Both the position numbers and the translations under genes were made by a program. Positions 17,411-25,906 of a stretch of DNA of 64,000 bases are shown here, in pieces. Each line of letters begins with the position of its first letter. Within the stretch, counting starts at the first letter, position 1. The stretch comes from Sulfitobacter sp043557345 (lineage in GTDB: Bacteria; Pseudomonadota; Alphaproteobacteria; Rhodobacterales; Rhodobacteraceae): contig NZ_JBIFFV010000006.1 in the NCBI RefSeq assembly GCF_043557345.1, positions 124,001 through 188,000 of the forward strand, given 5' to 3'. The notes beneath the pieces were generated by a model that was not told the DNA's origin, searched no databases, and saw nothing but the letters and a program-made list of their open reading frames with translations.

Positions 17411-17749
17411 ATGAAGCGAAGAGGATTTTTCACCGCCGCCGCGATCGGTGCCGCGTCTTTGAGCGTCAGCCCGCTCTGCGCGCAATCGGCAGAGGTGACC
17501 CTTGCCGAGGTGCGCGCCCTGTTTCAAAGCCGCGATCTTGGCGCGCGCCGGATGGTGCAGGACAGCCTGAAACACGAGGGCTATTACAAGGGGGCCATCG
17601 ACGGCGCATGGGGGCCGGGGACCGAAGCCGCCTTTCGCGCGCTCATGGCCTCTGACCGCTACCAGCGCCACGCCCCCACATGGACATTCGCCCATGAGGT
17701 TCAGGTCAGCGAAACGATGTTTTTCCTGACCTCCGACGCCTATATGTGA
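17411..17749 (+). CDS. Small exported peptidoglycan-binding-type protein
   Basis: A 112-residue protein with an RR-containing signal peptide (KRRGFFTAAAIGAASLSV) and a mature part ending in a single peptidoglycan-binding_1-like repeat: VQDSLKHEGYYKGAIDGAWG followed by PGTEAAFRALM. In this fold the GxYxGxxDGxxGP(x)T pattern forms the three-helix binding domain. The frame is open from 17330, but the ATG at 17411 begins the signal peptide. It stands alone, 177 bases after the FliJ-like gene and convergent with the MYG1-family gene. Its catalytic partner, if any, is not evident. Confidence 0.7.
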   Translation: MKRRGFFTAAAIGAASLSVSPLCAQSAEVTLAEVRALFQSRDLGARRMVQDSLKHEGYYKGAIDGAWGPGTEAAFRALMASDRYQRHAPTWTFAHEVQVSETMFFLTSDAYM

Positions 17750-17755
17750 CTGTGC

Positions 17756-17778
17756 CCGGGGCCCTTTTCGGGCCTCGG
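17756..17778. terminator. Hairpin between convergent genes
   Basis: A 9-bp stem (CCGGGGCCC with GGGCCTCGG, one G-T pair) and a TTTTC loop lie directly after the stop of the peptidoglycan-binding-type gene and before the stop of the MYG1-family gene. It is placed to end transcription from both sides, although neither side has a strong T-run. Confidence 0.45.
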
Positions 17779-17780
17779 CC

Positions 17781-18697
17781 TTACCCTGCTTGCGCGACCG
17801 CCAGTTCGGCCATGCGCAGCGCCGCGTCGCGATTTGCCGCCACGGCAATGAACCGCGCGTTGTGGCAGAATTTGGCCCCCGGCACGCCGCTCGCGGCCTC
17901 CAATTCTGCATCCGTTAGCCCGGCCCAAGCCTCGGGCAGATCGGCGCGGGCTTCGAAACTGTCGCCGCTTTTGCGGATCGTGGTCAGGGCCCAATCCTCT
18001 CCGCGCGGATGCACGACGAAGAGCAGGTGATCGGCCCCGGCCTTTTCCACCGCCGACCGGAAGGCATGCCCGTGGGCAGCTCCAAGACGCGCCCGCTGCC
18101 TGCCGCCTCGATCGCCTGCATCACCATCGCCTCGGCCCGCCGTTTGGCGGCCTTGCCCTGGATCGCTGCCTCCACAAAGGCCCGCGCGACCGGCAGGGCG
18201 GCCATGAAAGCACGGTCGTCGGCATCCTCCCCACGCTCATCGAAGACGGGCTTCAGCGTCTCCAAGAGCACCGGCAGGGTCATGCCCGCCAGCGGCCCCG
18301 CGACCGAGGGTTCAAGCGCACCATTGTCGATCAGGTCGACCGGCAACACGAAGCCTTGGTCGAAACTGTGATGAATATCTTCCAAATCCGCCTCGGGTAC
18401 GTTGAAGCTGCGCAGATAGTCGCGCCCATAGTGCCGCCAGATCAGCCCGAAAGAGCTATAGGGCTGGCCGTCCTCGCGCAGCGGTCCGGGGCGCTGGTGG
18501 TGGTCAAAGATCAGCGCTTCGGCGTCATAGTCGCGGCCCACATCATAGATGACCCGCCCCGCGCCGGGGGTGATCCACGCGGCATCGCGGCTGCGCATCA
18601 GCACAGCCTCCGGGTAGAGCCGGGTCAGGATGACGGAGGACAAAAGCTCATCCGCGTGAAAGCCGCCCGAATGGGTGACAAGATGGGTGATGGTCAT
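17781..18697 (-). pseudogene. MYG1-family (UPF0160) gene interrupted by a 1-base frameshift
   Basis: Two adjacent frames together make one MYG1-family metal-dependent hydrolase/exonuclease-like protein of about 305 residues. The upstream part has THSGGFHADELLSSVIL, then DHHQ, and runs well until about position 18063. There the correct continuation (RSAVEKAGADHLLFVVHPRG) switches frame. Restoring one C in the minus-strand run ATGCC-TTCC near 18062 joins both parts seamlessly. As written, the first frame ends in 20-odd spurious residues. It is either a recent loss-of-function mutation or a sequencing error. The remaining C-terminal part (17781-18050) has the family-typical GAKFCHNARFIAVA. Confidence 0.85.
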
Positions 18698-18787
18698 GGG
18701 GCTGGCTCCGCTCGGGCTGGGGAAATCGGTCAGTGGTGGCTCGCGCCCCCATACTGTGCGGCGCGGTCCGAGTGCAAGCCGCCCGCC

Positions 18788-19870
18788 CTAGCGCGACAGC
18801 GCCACCAGCGTCGCCGAGACGGGGTCGAGGATGAAGGCCCCCACCTGCGCCCGGGCCTGCGCGAGCCCATCGCGCCGTTCCGGCATCAGCTGCACGAGAG
18901 AGGCAAAGCGGTTGTGATGGGTGCCGTCCACCGCGCCGATGGCCGAGATATCAATCAGCAAGACGCCGTAACGTTTGGCCAGCGCCTGTACCGCCGGGGA
19001 GCTGGCATTGCTGCGCCCGATCCGAGGCCGCGCCCCGGCAAGCCCCGCCGAGATGCGCAGCGCCCGGTCATCCGGTGCCACAAGGATGGCCATGGGCGGA
19101 TCAAGCGGCCCGATCACCTCGACCTGCTTGCGAAAGACATCCACGTCGATGTCGGGCGCCGCAAGGACCACATCGCTCAGCCGCGCGATCACCTCATCCT
19201 GCCCCGACAGGCGCAACTGCCGCAGCGTCTCCACCACCAGCCAGCCGCCCATGCTGTGGCCGAAAAGCGTGATCTCGCCCACGTCGGGATCGGCGGCGAG
19301 GGTGCCGAGCATGGCGGCCAGTTCATCGCGCGAATAGGCCGCCGCGTCCTTATCCGCGACATAGCCCACCACCGTCCCGGCAGAGGGCCAAGCGAAGAGG
19401 ATCGGCTGTTCGGGCAAATGCCCATCCGCCGTCACCTGCGCCAAACGAAAGAGGGATTCCGGGAAGGTCTGGTTGTAGCCATGTACGAAGACCATGACAT
19501 CCTGTCGCGCCCGGCCCGAGCGGCGGATATCGAGCCCCGGCAGCGGATCGCGCGCCGTCACCGCAAAGCTGCGGCGCGGGTCTGGCTTCTCATTGGGCCA
19601 TTCGATCTTGCTGGCCTCATGGTCTGGCGGGATGGCGATGGTGAACCGCTCGTAATTCAGCACCCGCGCGCGGGCGTCGGTATAGGTGCCTGTCTGCGGA
19701 TCGCGCCCGCGGGTCGAGGCCACGGTAATCGTCAAACTCTGCGCGGCTTCGGCCTTGGGCACCACGGTCAAAGTCTCTGCGCCCGGGCGCGGGGTGCAGG
19801 CAGACAGCAAGACCACCGAAACGGCGCAGAGCGTCCGTAGCCCCCGGCCCCCAATCTCATGTCGTTGCAT
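18788..19870 (-). CDS. Lipoprotein alpha/beta hydrolase of the DUF900 type
   Basis: A 360-residue predicted lipoprotein. The ATG at 19870 is preceded by a G-rich Shine-Dalgarno, and the signal peptide ends in the lipobox L-S-A-C. The alpha/beta-hydrolase domain shows VMVFVHGYNQTFPESLFRLA (oxyanion region) and the nucleophile elbow GHSMGGWLVVETLRQL. A C-terminal His is present in VDGTHHNRFASL. This combination is typical of the DUF900 family of esterase-like proteins, whose substrates are unknown. The genes on either side are not obviously related. Frame is open to 19927 but the extension lacks a good start. Confidence 0.8.
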   Translation of the reverse strand: MQRHEIGGRGLRTLCAVSVVLLSACTPRPGAETLTVVPKAEAAQSLTITVASTRGRDPQTGTYTDARARVLNYERFTIAIPPDHEASKIEWPNEKPDPRRSFAVTARDPLPGLDIRRSGRARQDVMVFVHGYNQTFPESLFRLAQVTADGHLPEQPILFAWPSAGTVVGYVADKDAAAYSRDELAAMLGTLAADPDVGEITLFGHSMGGWLVVETLRQLRLSGQDEVIARLSDVVLAAPDIDVDVFRKQVEVIGPLDPPMAILVAPDDRALRISAGLAGARPRIGRSNASSPAVQALAKRYGVLLIDISAIGAVDGTHHNRFASLVQLMPERRDGLAQARAQVGAFILDPVSATLVALSR

Positions 19871-19974
19871 ATCGCCCCCCGGCCCTTCCTTCGGCGCAGT
19901 TCTAGCGCAATCGGCCCATAAAGTCATAGACCAATGGCCCGCCGCGACTGCGACGAAACAGCCCCGCTTTCAGC

Positions 19975-20691
19975 CTACGGCAGCCCCACCTCTCTGCCCG
20001 CCTCTGCCGCCAGCAGCTTGCGGCCCGTGTCGAGCACGCCGTCGACGATGTCATTGGCAATCGCCGCGCTCAGCGCTGCGCCATCGCGGGCAGTGAGGGC
20101 GGCCAGCACCTCTTTATGGCGGTCGATCTGATAGTATTCCGCCACCTCGGTGATGACCTGCCGCTGGAACGGGCCGAGTTGCAGCCAGATGCTTTCGATC
20201 ATCGGCAAGGACGCCTGCGCGGGGTTCACTGAATAGAGCATCCGGTGGAAGGCTTGGTTCAGCAGCGTCAGTTGATCCGCGTTCCGCTCGGCCACGAAAC
20301 GGTCCATGCTGCTGTCGATCTCGGTCAGCCGGTCGATCACGATGTCCGAGATATAGGGCAAGGCACGCAGGGCGGCGTGGGTCTCGACCGCGATGCGCAG
20401 GGCGACCAGCTCCTCGAAGCGGTCGGGGGTCATCAGCGGCACGGTCAGGCGGCGGTTGTCCTTGATCTGGATGGCATGTTCCGAACTCAGCCGCCGCACC
20501 GCCTCGCGTACCGGGGTCGGGCTGTGGCCGAGCCGCTCCGCAATTCCGCGCATGGTCAGCGAGGTGCCGGGCGTGATCGCGCCCAGCATGATCGCATTGC
20601 GCAGCCGCTCATAGACATATTCCTGCGTCGTCCCGCCCGGGATTTCGGGGATTTCGGGAATATTGAGCGCGTCGTTATCGGTCTCGGTCAT
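19975..20691 (-). CDS. GntR-family (FCD) regulator of the puuA-puuB pair
   Basis: A 238-residue transcription factor with an N-terminal winged helix (YVYERLRNAIMLGAITPGTS, then RGIAERLGHSPTPVREAVRR) and a helical FCD ligand-binding domain (residues about 100-230). The ATG at 20691 is preferred over the open frame to 20772. It is transcribed divergently from puuA and so probably controls polyamine or amine catabolism. The N-terminus carries an odd tandem Ile-Pro-Glu repeat (NIPEIPEIPGG). A candidate binding site overlaps the puuA promoter (20756-20785). Confidence 0.88.
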   Translation of the reverse strand: MTETDNDALNIPEIPEIPGGTTQEYVYERLRNAIMLGAITPGTSLTMRGIAERLGHSPTPVREAVRRLSSEHAIQIKDNRRLTVPLMTPDRFEELVALRIAVETHAALRALPYISDIVIDRLTEIDSSMDRFVAERNADQLTLLNQAFHRMLYSVNPAQASLPMIESIWLQLGPFQRQVITEVAEYYQIDRHKEVLAALTARDGAALSAAIANDIVDGVLDTGRKLLAAEAGREVGLP

Positions 20692-20737
20692 CTGGCCGCC
20701 TTTGGTCTTTCGCCGCTGACCATACGCGCGAGGGCGA

Positions 20738-20785
20738 TTGACAGACAAGCGGATAGTGATATGACATTCCAATAAATGGTATCAC
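20738..20785 (+). promoter_or_regulatory. Candidate puuA promoter with overlapping operator
   Basis: A perfect -35 hexamer TTGACA lies at 20738-20743 and a plausible -10 (TATGAC, 20760-20765) at 16-base spacing, 50 bases ahead of the puuA ATG. Overlapping the -10 is an imperfect inverted repeat, GTGATA at 20756-20761 and TATCAC at 20780-20785. A GntR/FCD repressor binding here would block the promoter. Operator assignment is inference. Confidence 0.4.
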
Positions 20786-20815
20786 ATTTTTGCCTTCGAT
20801 ATCGAAAGGAACCCC

Positions 20816-22165
20816 ATGTCCGAGAGCAAAGCCGAAGCGTGGCTGGCGCAACATCCCGAGATCGAATCGATCTTTGCCTGTGTTTGTGACCTCAACGGCA
20901 CCATGCGCGGCAAACGGGTGCCCGCCGATCAGGTCTCCAAGGTCGTCGAAGGCGGGCTCCGCCTGCCGCTGTCCATCGTCGGCATGGATATCTGGGGCGA
21001 GGATGTCGAAAACAGCGAATTGGTGTTCGAGACCGGGGATTCCGACGGGCTGTGCGACTTTACCGGGCGGCCCTTGATGCCCATCACATGGACCACGCGC
21101 CCCACGGCGCTGGCGATGCTGTGGATGCGTCAGGAAAACGGCAAGCCCTTCCCCGGCGATCCGCGTCGCGCGCTGGCCGAGGTTGCGGCGCGGTTCAAGG
21201 CGCGCGGGTTGACCCCCGTGGTTGCCACGGAATTGGAATTCTACCTCTTCGACCCGACCGAGGATCACCCGCAGGCCCCCTGCTCTCCGGTGACGGGCAA
21301 ACGGCTGGATTCCGACGGCGCGCTGTCGCTGGACGAGTTGCAGCATTTCGACGAGTTCCTGAACGAGGTTTATGACGCCTGCGAATTGCAAGGCATCCCG
21401 GCGGATGCGGCCATTTCGGAAAACGGGGCGGGGCAGTTCGAAATCAACATGCGCCATGTGGACGATCCGCTGCGCGCCGCCGATGACGCGGTGCTGTTCA
21501 AACGTCTGGTGCGCGGCATCGCCCGCAAACACGGCTTCGCCGCCACCTTCATGGCCAAACCCTATGGTGATCTGGCGGGCAGCGGCTTTCACGTTCACTT
21601 CTCCTTGGTGGATGAAAACGGCGTCAACGTCTTCGACAACGGCGGGGAGGAAGGCACCCCCCTGATGCTCAACGCCGTCGCCGGTCTGTTGGCCACGATG
21701 CAGCAGAACACGCTGACCTTCGCGCCGCATGAAAACTCCTACCGCCGCCTGCTGCCGGGGGCACATGCGCCGACCAATGTCGCTTGGGGCTATGAAAACC
21801 GCACCGCAGCGATCCGCATCCCGGGCGGCGATCATAAGGCCCGCCGTATCGAGCATCGCGTCGCCGGGGCCGACGCCAACCCCTATCTGGTGCTGACCAG
21901 CATCTTGGGCGGCGCGCTGTTGGGGATCGAGCAGGACATGCAGCCCGTCGCCCCGATCACCGGCGACGCCTATACGATGAAGCTCGACAACCTGCCGCTC
22001 GACTGGGCCACGGCCATCGACGCCTTTCGCAAGGGGCCGGATGTGCCCGGCCTCTTCTCTGCCCGGTTGCAGACCATGATGGTCGAATGCAAGACGCAGG
22101 AGTTGCGCAAATTCGCGCGGCAAGTGACCCATTTCGAATATGACACCTATCTGGAGATCGTCTGA
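20816..22165 (+). CDS. puuA: Gamma-glutamylputrescine synthetase-type glutamine synthetase homologue
   Basis: A 449-residue member of the glutamine synthetase superfamily closest in sequence pattern to PuuA, which joins glutamate to putrescine using ATP. Family hallmarks include FACVCDLNGTMRGKRVPA, VATELEFYLFD, GQFEINMRHVDDPLRAADDA, TFMAKPYGDLAGSGFHVHFS, PTNVAWGYENRTAAIRIPGG and the ending around YEFGTYLE-like FEYDTYLEIV. The stop overlaps the start of the next gene by one base (TGATG). Its pairing with a PuuB-type oxidase supports a role in gamma-glutamylated polyamine degradation. Related enzymes act on other amines (for example methylamine), so the substrate is not certain. Confidence 0.85.
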   Translation: MSESKAEAWLAQHPEIESIFACVCDLNGTMRGKRVPADQVSKVVEGGLRLPLSIVGMDIWGEDVENSELVFETGDSDGLCDFTGRPLMPITWTTRPTALAMLWMRQENGKPFPGDPRRALAEVAARFKARGLTPVVATELEFYLFDPTEDHPQAPCSPVTGKRLDSDGALSLDELQHFDEFLNEVYDACELQGIPADAAISENGAGQFEINMRHVDDPLRAADDAVLFKRLVRGIARKHGFAATFMAKPYGDLAGSGFHVHFSLVDENGVNVFDNGGEEGTPLMLNAVAGLLATMQQNTLTFAPHENSYRRLLPGAHAPTNVAWGYENRTAAIRIPGGDHKARRIEHRVAGADANPYLVLTSILGGALLGIEQDMQPVAPITGDAYTMKLDNLPLDWATAIDAFRKGPDVPGLFSARLQTMMVECKTQELRKFARQVTHFEYDTYLEIV

Positions 22166-23469
22166 TGTCGCGCCATCCCTACGCCGGAGACGGCAGCCAT
22201 ACGTCAAGCTACTACGCCGCCTCGGCCAACCCTGCCCCCGTGCGCCCCGAATTGCAGGGCGATCACGAGATCGACGTCTGTATCGTCGGCGCGGGCTATA
22301 GCGGTCTGTCGACCGGCCTGCATCTGGCCGAAAAGGGCTATAAGGTCGCCATCATCGAAGGCGCGCGCGTGGGCTGGGGAGCTTCGGGGCGCAATGGCGG
22401 GCAGATCGTCAACGGGCTGAACGCGAGCCTGCAAACGATCAAGCGCCGCTATGGGCAGGACACCGCGACCTTCGTCGCCGGCCTCGTGCAAGAGGGCGGC
22501 GAGATCATCCGCGAGCGGGTTCGCACCTATGACATCCAATGCGACCTCAAGGACAAGAACATCTTCACTGGCCTCACCACGGCACATATGCGCGAATTGG
22601 AGGAGCGGCAGAAGCTCTGGCAAAGCTACGGCATCGACAATCAAGAGATGCTGGACAAGGAACAGTTGCGCGCCCACGTCAATTCCGACCTCTATGAAGG
22701 CGGGCTGATCGACCATTCGGGCGGCCATATGCATCCGTTGAACCTCGCCCTCGGCGAAGCGGCGGCCTTTGAGAAGAACGGCGGCACGATCTATGAAATG
22801 TCCCCAGTCACGGATGTCGATCACGAGGCCGCCCGCCCCGTGGTCCGCACGGCCAAGGGGACGATGACCTGCAAGACACTGGTGCTTTGCGGCAATGCCT
22901 ACCTCGGCCATGTGGTGCCCACGCTGACCCCGCGCGTGATGCCCGTTTCGACCCAAGTGATGGCGACAGAACCGCTGAGCGAGGCGCAGGCCCATGCGCT
23001 GCTGCCCACCGATGCCTGCGTCGAAGACATCCGCTATATCCTCGACTACTACCGCCTGTCGGGTGACAAACGGATGCTCTTTGGCGGCGGCACCGTTTAC
23101 GGCGGCGCGGACCCGCGCGACATCAAGGCCAAGCTCAAACGCAACATGGACAAGGTCTTCCCCCAGTTGAAAGACGTGAAAATCGACTATGCCTGGAGCG
23201 GGAATTTCGCGCTGTCCTTCAGCCGCGTGCCGCAGATGGGCCGGATCGGCGACAACACCTATTTCGCCCATGGCTACAGCGGCCACGGCGTGACCGGATC
23301 GCATACCTTCGGGCGCATCCTGTCCGAGGCGATCGACGGCGACCTCACCCGCTTTGACGTCTTCGCCAATGTGCCATGGTTCCCCTTCCCCGGCGGGCGC
23401 ATGTTCCGCGTGCCCTATTCGGTCGTGGGATCGTGGTGGTACGGGCTGCGCGACCGTTTGGGTGTCTGA
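22165..23469 (+). CDS. puuB: Gamma-glutamylputrescine oxidase-type FAD oxidoreductase
   Basis: A 434-residue FAD-dependent amine oxidase (DAO fold) of the PuuB type. It begins with SSYYAASAN and the dinucleotide-binding VCIVGAGYSGLSTGLHLAE, continues with GWGASGRNGGQIVNGLNASL, LDYYRLSGDKRMLFGGGTVY and YSGHGVTGSHTFGRILSE, and ends in YGLRDRLGV. These match E. coli PuuB closely along the whole length. It would oxidise the amino group of gamma-glutamylputrescine to an aldehyde with release of ammonia and peroxide. Translation is coupled to puuA. The usual puuC dehydrogenase and puuD hydrolase are not next to it. Confidence 0.9.
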   Translation: MSRHPYAGDGSHTSSYYAASANPAPVRPELQGDHEIDVCIVGAGYSGLSTGLHLAEKGYKVAIIEGARVGWGASGRNGGQIVNGLNASLQTIKRRYGQDTATFVAGLVQEGGEIIRERVRTYDIQCDLKDKNIFTGLTTAHMRELEERQKLWQSYGIDNQEMLDKEQLRAHVNSDLYEGGLIDHSGGHMHPLNLALGEAAAFEKNGGTIYEMSPVTDVDHEAARPVVRTAKGTMTCKTLVLCGNAYLGHVVPTLTPRVMPVSTQVMATEPLSEAQAHALLPTDACVEDIRYILDYYRLSGDKRMLFGGGTVYGGADPRDIKAKLKRNMDKVFPQLKDVKIDYAWSGNFALSFSRVPQMGRIGDNTYFAHGYSGHGVTGSHTFGRILSEAIDGDLTRFDVFANVPWFPFPGGRMFRVPYSVVGSWWYGLRDRLGV

Positions 23470-23540
23470 AACCTTTTGACAGGGCCAAGGGTTTCTTCAC
23501 AGTGGCGGGCACGGCGCACGCCATGAGTGGAAGGACCCCC

Positions 23541-24236
23541 ATGCCCGATCAAAAGCCCGCCTCCGTGATCGTCTTCGATGTGAACGAAACCCTGCTCGAC
23601 ATCACCACGTTGGAGCCGCTCTTCGCACGCCTCTTCGGCGACGCCTCAATGCTGCGCGAATGGTTCGCCGAGTTGATCCTCTATTCCCAAACCATGACCC
23701 TTTCAGACCGCTACGCGCCCTTCGGCGCGCTGGCGGGGGGCGTCTTGCGGATGGTCGGCGCGAACAAGGGCTTGGCGGTGACGGATGAGGACGTGGCCGA
23801 GTTGAAATCCCGCATCGGTTCCATGCCCGCCCATGCGGATGTCGCCCCTGCCCTGCGCAGGCTGCAAGAGGCGGGGTTTCGGCTGGTAACGCTGACCAAT
23901 TCGCCCCCCTCTCCCGCGCCAACGCCGCTGGAGAAAGCCGAGATCGCCGACTTCTTCGAGCGGAGCTTCAGCGTTGATGAGGTGGCAAAGTTCAAACCCC
24001 ATCCTGCAACTTACCAGATGGTGGCCGAGGCGCTTGATCTGCAAACCGATGATCTCTGCATGGTGGCCTGCCATCTGTGGGACACCATCGGCGCGCAGGC
24101 GGCAGGCTGTCAGGGGGCCTTCCTGACCCGGCCCAACAACACCCTGATCGAGGTGCAAGAGATGCCGCAGCCGCACTACCTCTCGGACGATCTAGCGGAT
24201 TTGGCCAAACAGATCATCGCCGGCAACGGGCGCTGA
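23541..24236 (+). CDS. Haloacid-dehalogenase-type HAD hydrolase
   Basis: A 231-residue hydrolase of the HAD type II class. The nucleophile motif FDVNETLLD places the catalytic Asp at residue 13. Later motifs include VTLTNSPPSP, the lysine in VDEVAKFKPHPATYQMVAEA and MVACHLWDTIGAQAAGCQGA, the set seen in L-2-haloacid dehalogenases. The ATG at 23541 follows a strong GGAAGGA ribosome-binding site, while earlier in-frame ATGs do not. It lies 71 bases after puuB on the same strand. Substrate could be a haloacid or a phosphorylated metabolite. Confidence 0.85.
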   Translation: MPDQKPASVIVFDVNETLLDITTLEPLFARLFGDASMLREWFAELILYSQTMTLSDRYAPFGALAGGVLRMVGANKGLAVTDEDVAELKSRIGSMPAHADVAPALRRLQEAGFRLVTLTNSPPSPAPTPLEKAEIADFFERSFSVDEVAKFKPHPATYQMVAEALDLQTDDLCMVACHLWDTIGAQAAGCQGAFLTRPNNTLIEVQEMPQPHYLSDDLADLAKQIIAGNGR

Positions 24237-24239
24237 TCC

Positions 24240-24974
24240 TCAGCCGCCCATGCGCCGCGCCAGCCGGGTTTCAAGCTGCACCATGGCGTCATAGATCAGC
24301 ACCGCAAATAGCCCGACCGCCAGCCCGCCCTGCACCACGAAGGCGGTGTTATTGGTCAAAAGCCCCGCGATAATCACCTCACCCAAGGTCCGTGCCGCCA
24401 CGGTCGAGCCGATGGTCGCCGTGCCAAGCGCGATGACCACCGACAGCCGGATGCCCGTCAACGTCACCGGCAGGGCCAGCGGCAGTTCCACCCGCCAGAG
24501 CCTTTGCCAACGGCTCAGCCCGATGCCGCGCGCGGCCTCCATCGTGGCCGGCGGCAGGTTGGTGAGGCCGGTGACCGCATTCTCGAAGATCGGCAGCAGG
24601 CCATAGAGAAACAGCGCCACCAACGTCGGCCCGGCCCCAAAGCCCAAGGCCGGGACGGCCAGCGCCAGCACTGCCACGGGAGGGAAGGTCTGGCCCATAT
24701 TGGTGATGGTGCGCGACAGCGGTCGGAAGGCCGCGCCCGCCGGGCGGGTCACAAGGACCGCCAGCGTCACCGCAACCACTGTCGCCGCAGCCGAGGCCAT
24801 GGCCACCAGCGCCAGATGGCTCAGCGACAGCGACAAGAGCGTCGCTCGGGTGTAGATCACCGGGCCATTCGCCGGGGCCAAGGGGGCCAGCAGCGGCGTG
24901 AACCACTCCGGCCGCAGGACCAGCGCCAGTAGCACGGCCACCAGAAGCGGCCGCAGGATCCAGCCGATCCTCAT
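24240..24974 (-). CDS. yehW: Betaine/choline-type ABC transporter permease (YehW)
   Basis: A 244-residue inner-membrane permease with about six hydrophobic helices. The EAA-type loop reads ATMEAARGIGLSRWQRLWRV followed by ELPLALPVTLTGIRL. ATG at 24974 overlaps the upstream ATPase stop by four bases, so the longer open frame to 25070 is not used. It is the last gene of a four-gene unit in the exact order of E. coli yehZYXW (osmF-yehY-yehX-yehW), an osmoprotectant importer of the OpuC class. Length agrees with YehW. Confidence 0.9.
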   Translation of the reverse strand: MRIGWILRPLLVAVLLALVLRPEWFTPLLAPLAPANGPVIYTRATLLSLSLSHLALVAMASAAATVVAVTLAVLVTRPAGAAFRPLSRTITNMGQTFPPVAVLALAVPALGFGAGPTLVALFLYGLLPIFENAVTGLTNLPPATMEAARGIGLSRWQRLWRVELPLALPVTLTGIRLSVVIALGTATIGSTVAARTLGEVIIAGLLTNNTAFVVQGGLAVGLFAVLIYDAMVQLETRLARRMGG

Positions 24975-25906
24975 GCGTGCTGCCCGGCCCGGGCGCGGAT
25001 TGCATCGAGGGTCACCCGGCCCATCGGCACCCCGTCTTTCGCCACCGGCACTGCTGCGCGCCCTGTCCACAGGCAGGCCGAAAGCGCCTCGCGCAGGCTG
25101 GCAGCGGCGGGCAGCGCTTCACCTTCGGCGCTGCCCTCTTCCACCAGTTCGGCGACAGGGATCAATGAGAGAAGCCGCAGGGGCCGCTCCACATCACCGA
25201 CCATATCCGCGACAAAATCCGTTGCGGGTGCGGCGATGATCTCGGCCGGCGTGCCGTGCTGCACCAGATGCCCGCCGTCCATGACCGCCACCCGGTCGCC
25301 CAGCCGGATCGCCTCTTCCATGTCGTGTGTCACCAGCATGATGGTCGACCCCAGCCGCTGCTGGATGTGCCGCAGGTCTTCCTGCGCGCGGGTGCGAATG
25401 ATCGGGTCCAACGCGCCAAAGGGTTCGTCCATCAGCAACAGATCGGGCCTTGAGGCCAAGGCCCGCGCCACGCCGACCCGCTGCTGCTGCCCGCCCGAAA
25501 GCTCCGCCGGATAACGGTCGCGGAATTGCGCGGGGTCCATCGAGAAAAGCGAGAGCAGCTCATCCACCCGCGCCGCGATCTTCTCGCGCGGCCAGCCCAG
25601 CAATTGCGGCACCGCGCCGATGTTGCGCCCCACCCTATGATGCGGGAACAGCCCATGGCCCTGAATGGCATAGCCGATGCGCCGCCGCAGGATATGCGGC
25701 TTGACCGACAGGGTGGAGAAGCCATTGATCCGCACCTCGCCCGAGGTCGGTTCCTCCAGCCGGTTGATCATCCGCAAGAGCGTGGTTTTGCCTGAACCGG
25801 AGGTGCCGACGATCACCGTGATCGTGCCTGTCTCAACCGTCATCGACACGGAATCCACCGCGCGGATGTCGCCATAGGTCTTGGTGATGCGGTCGATCTC
25901 GATCAT
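24971..25906 (-). CDS. yehX: Betaine/choline-type ABC transporter ATPase (YehX)
   Basis: A 311-residue ATPase. Walker A is GTSGSGKTT, the signature motif is ELSGGQQQRVGVARALA, Walker B is LLLMDEPFGALD and the switch His lies in LVTHDMEEAIRLGD. The C-terminal 70 residues after the ATPase core include a single CBS-like half (ACLWTGRAAVPVAKDGVPMG), common in OpuCA/ProV-type ATPases that sense ionic strength. The start at 25906 overlaps the permease stop (ATGA). The frame is open much further upstream, but that part is a shadow of yehY. Confidence 0.93.
   Translation of the reverse strand: MIEIDRITKTYGDIRAVDSVSMTVETGTITVIVGTSGSGKTTLLRMINRLEEPTSGEVRINGFSTLSVKPHILRRRIGYAIQGHGLFPHHRVGRNIGAVPQLLGWPREKIAARVDELLSLFSMDPAQFRDRYPAELSGGQQQRVGVARALASRPDLLLMDEPFGALDPIIRTRAQEDLRHIQQRLGSTIMLVTHDMEEAIRLGDRVAVMDGGHLVQHGTPAEIIAAPATDFVADMVGDVERPLRLLSLIPVAELVEEGSAEGEALPAAASLREALSACLWTGRAAVPVAKDGVPMGRVTLDAIRARAGQHA

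Noticed and set aside
20640..20670. Short tandem DNA repeat inside the GntR gene
   Set aside because: It is two copies of a nine-base unit coding for Ile-Pro-Glu repeats in the protein linker. No sign of a mobile or regulatory repeat.
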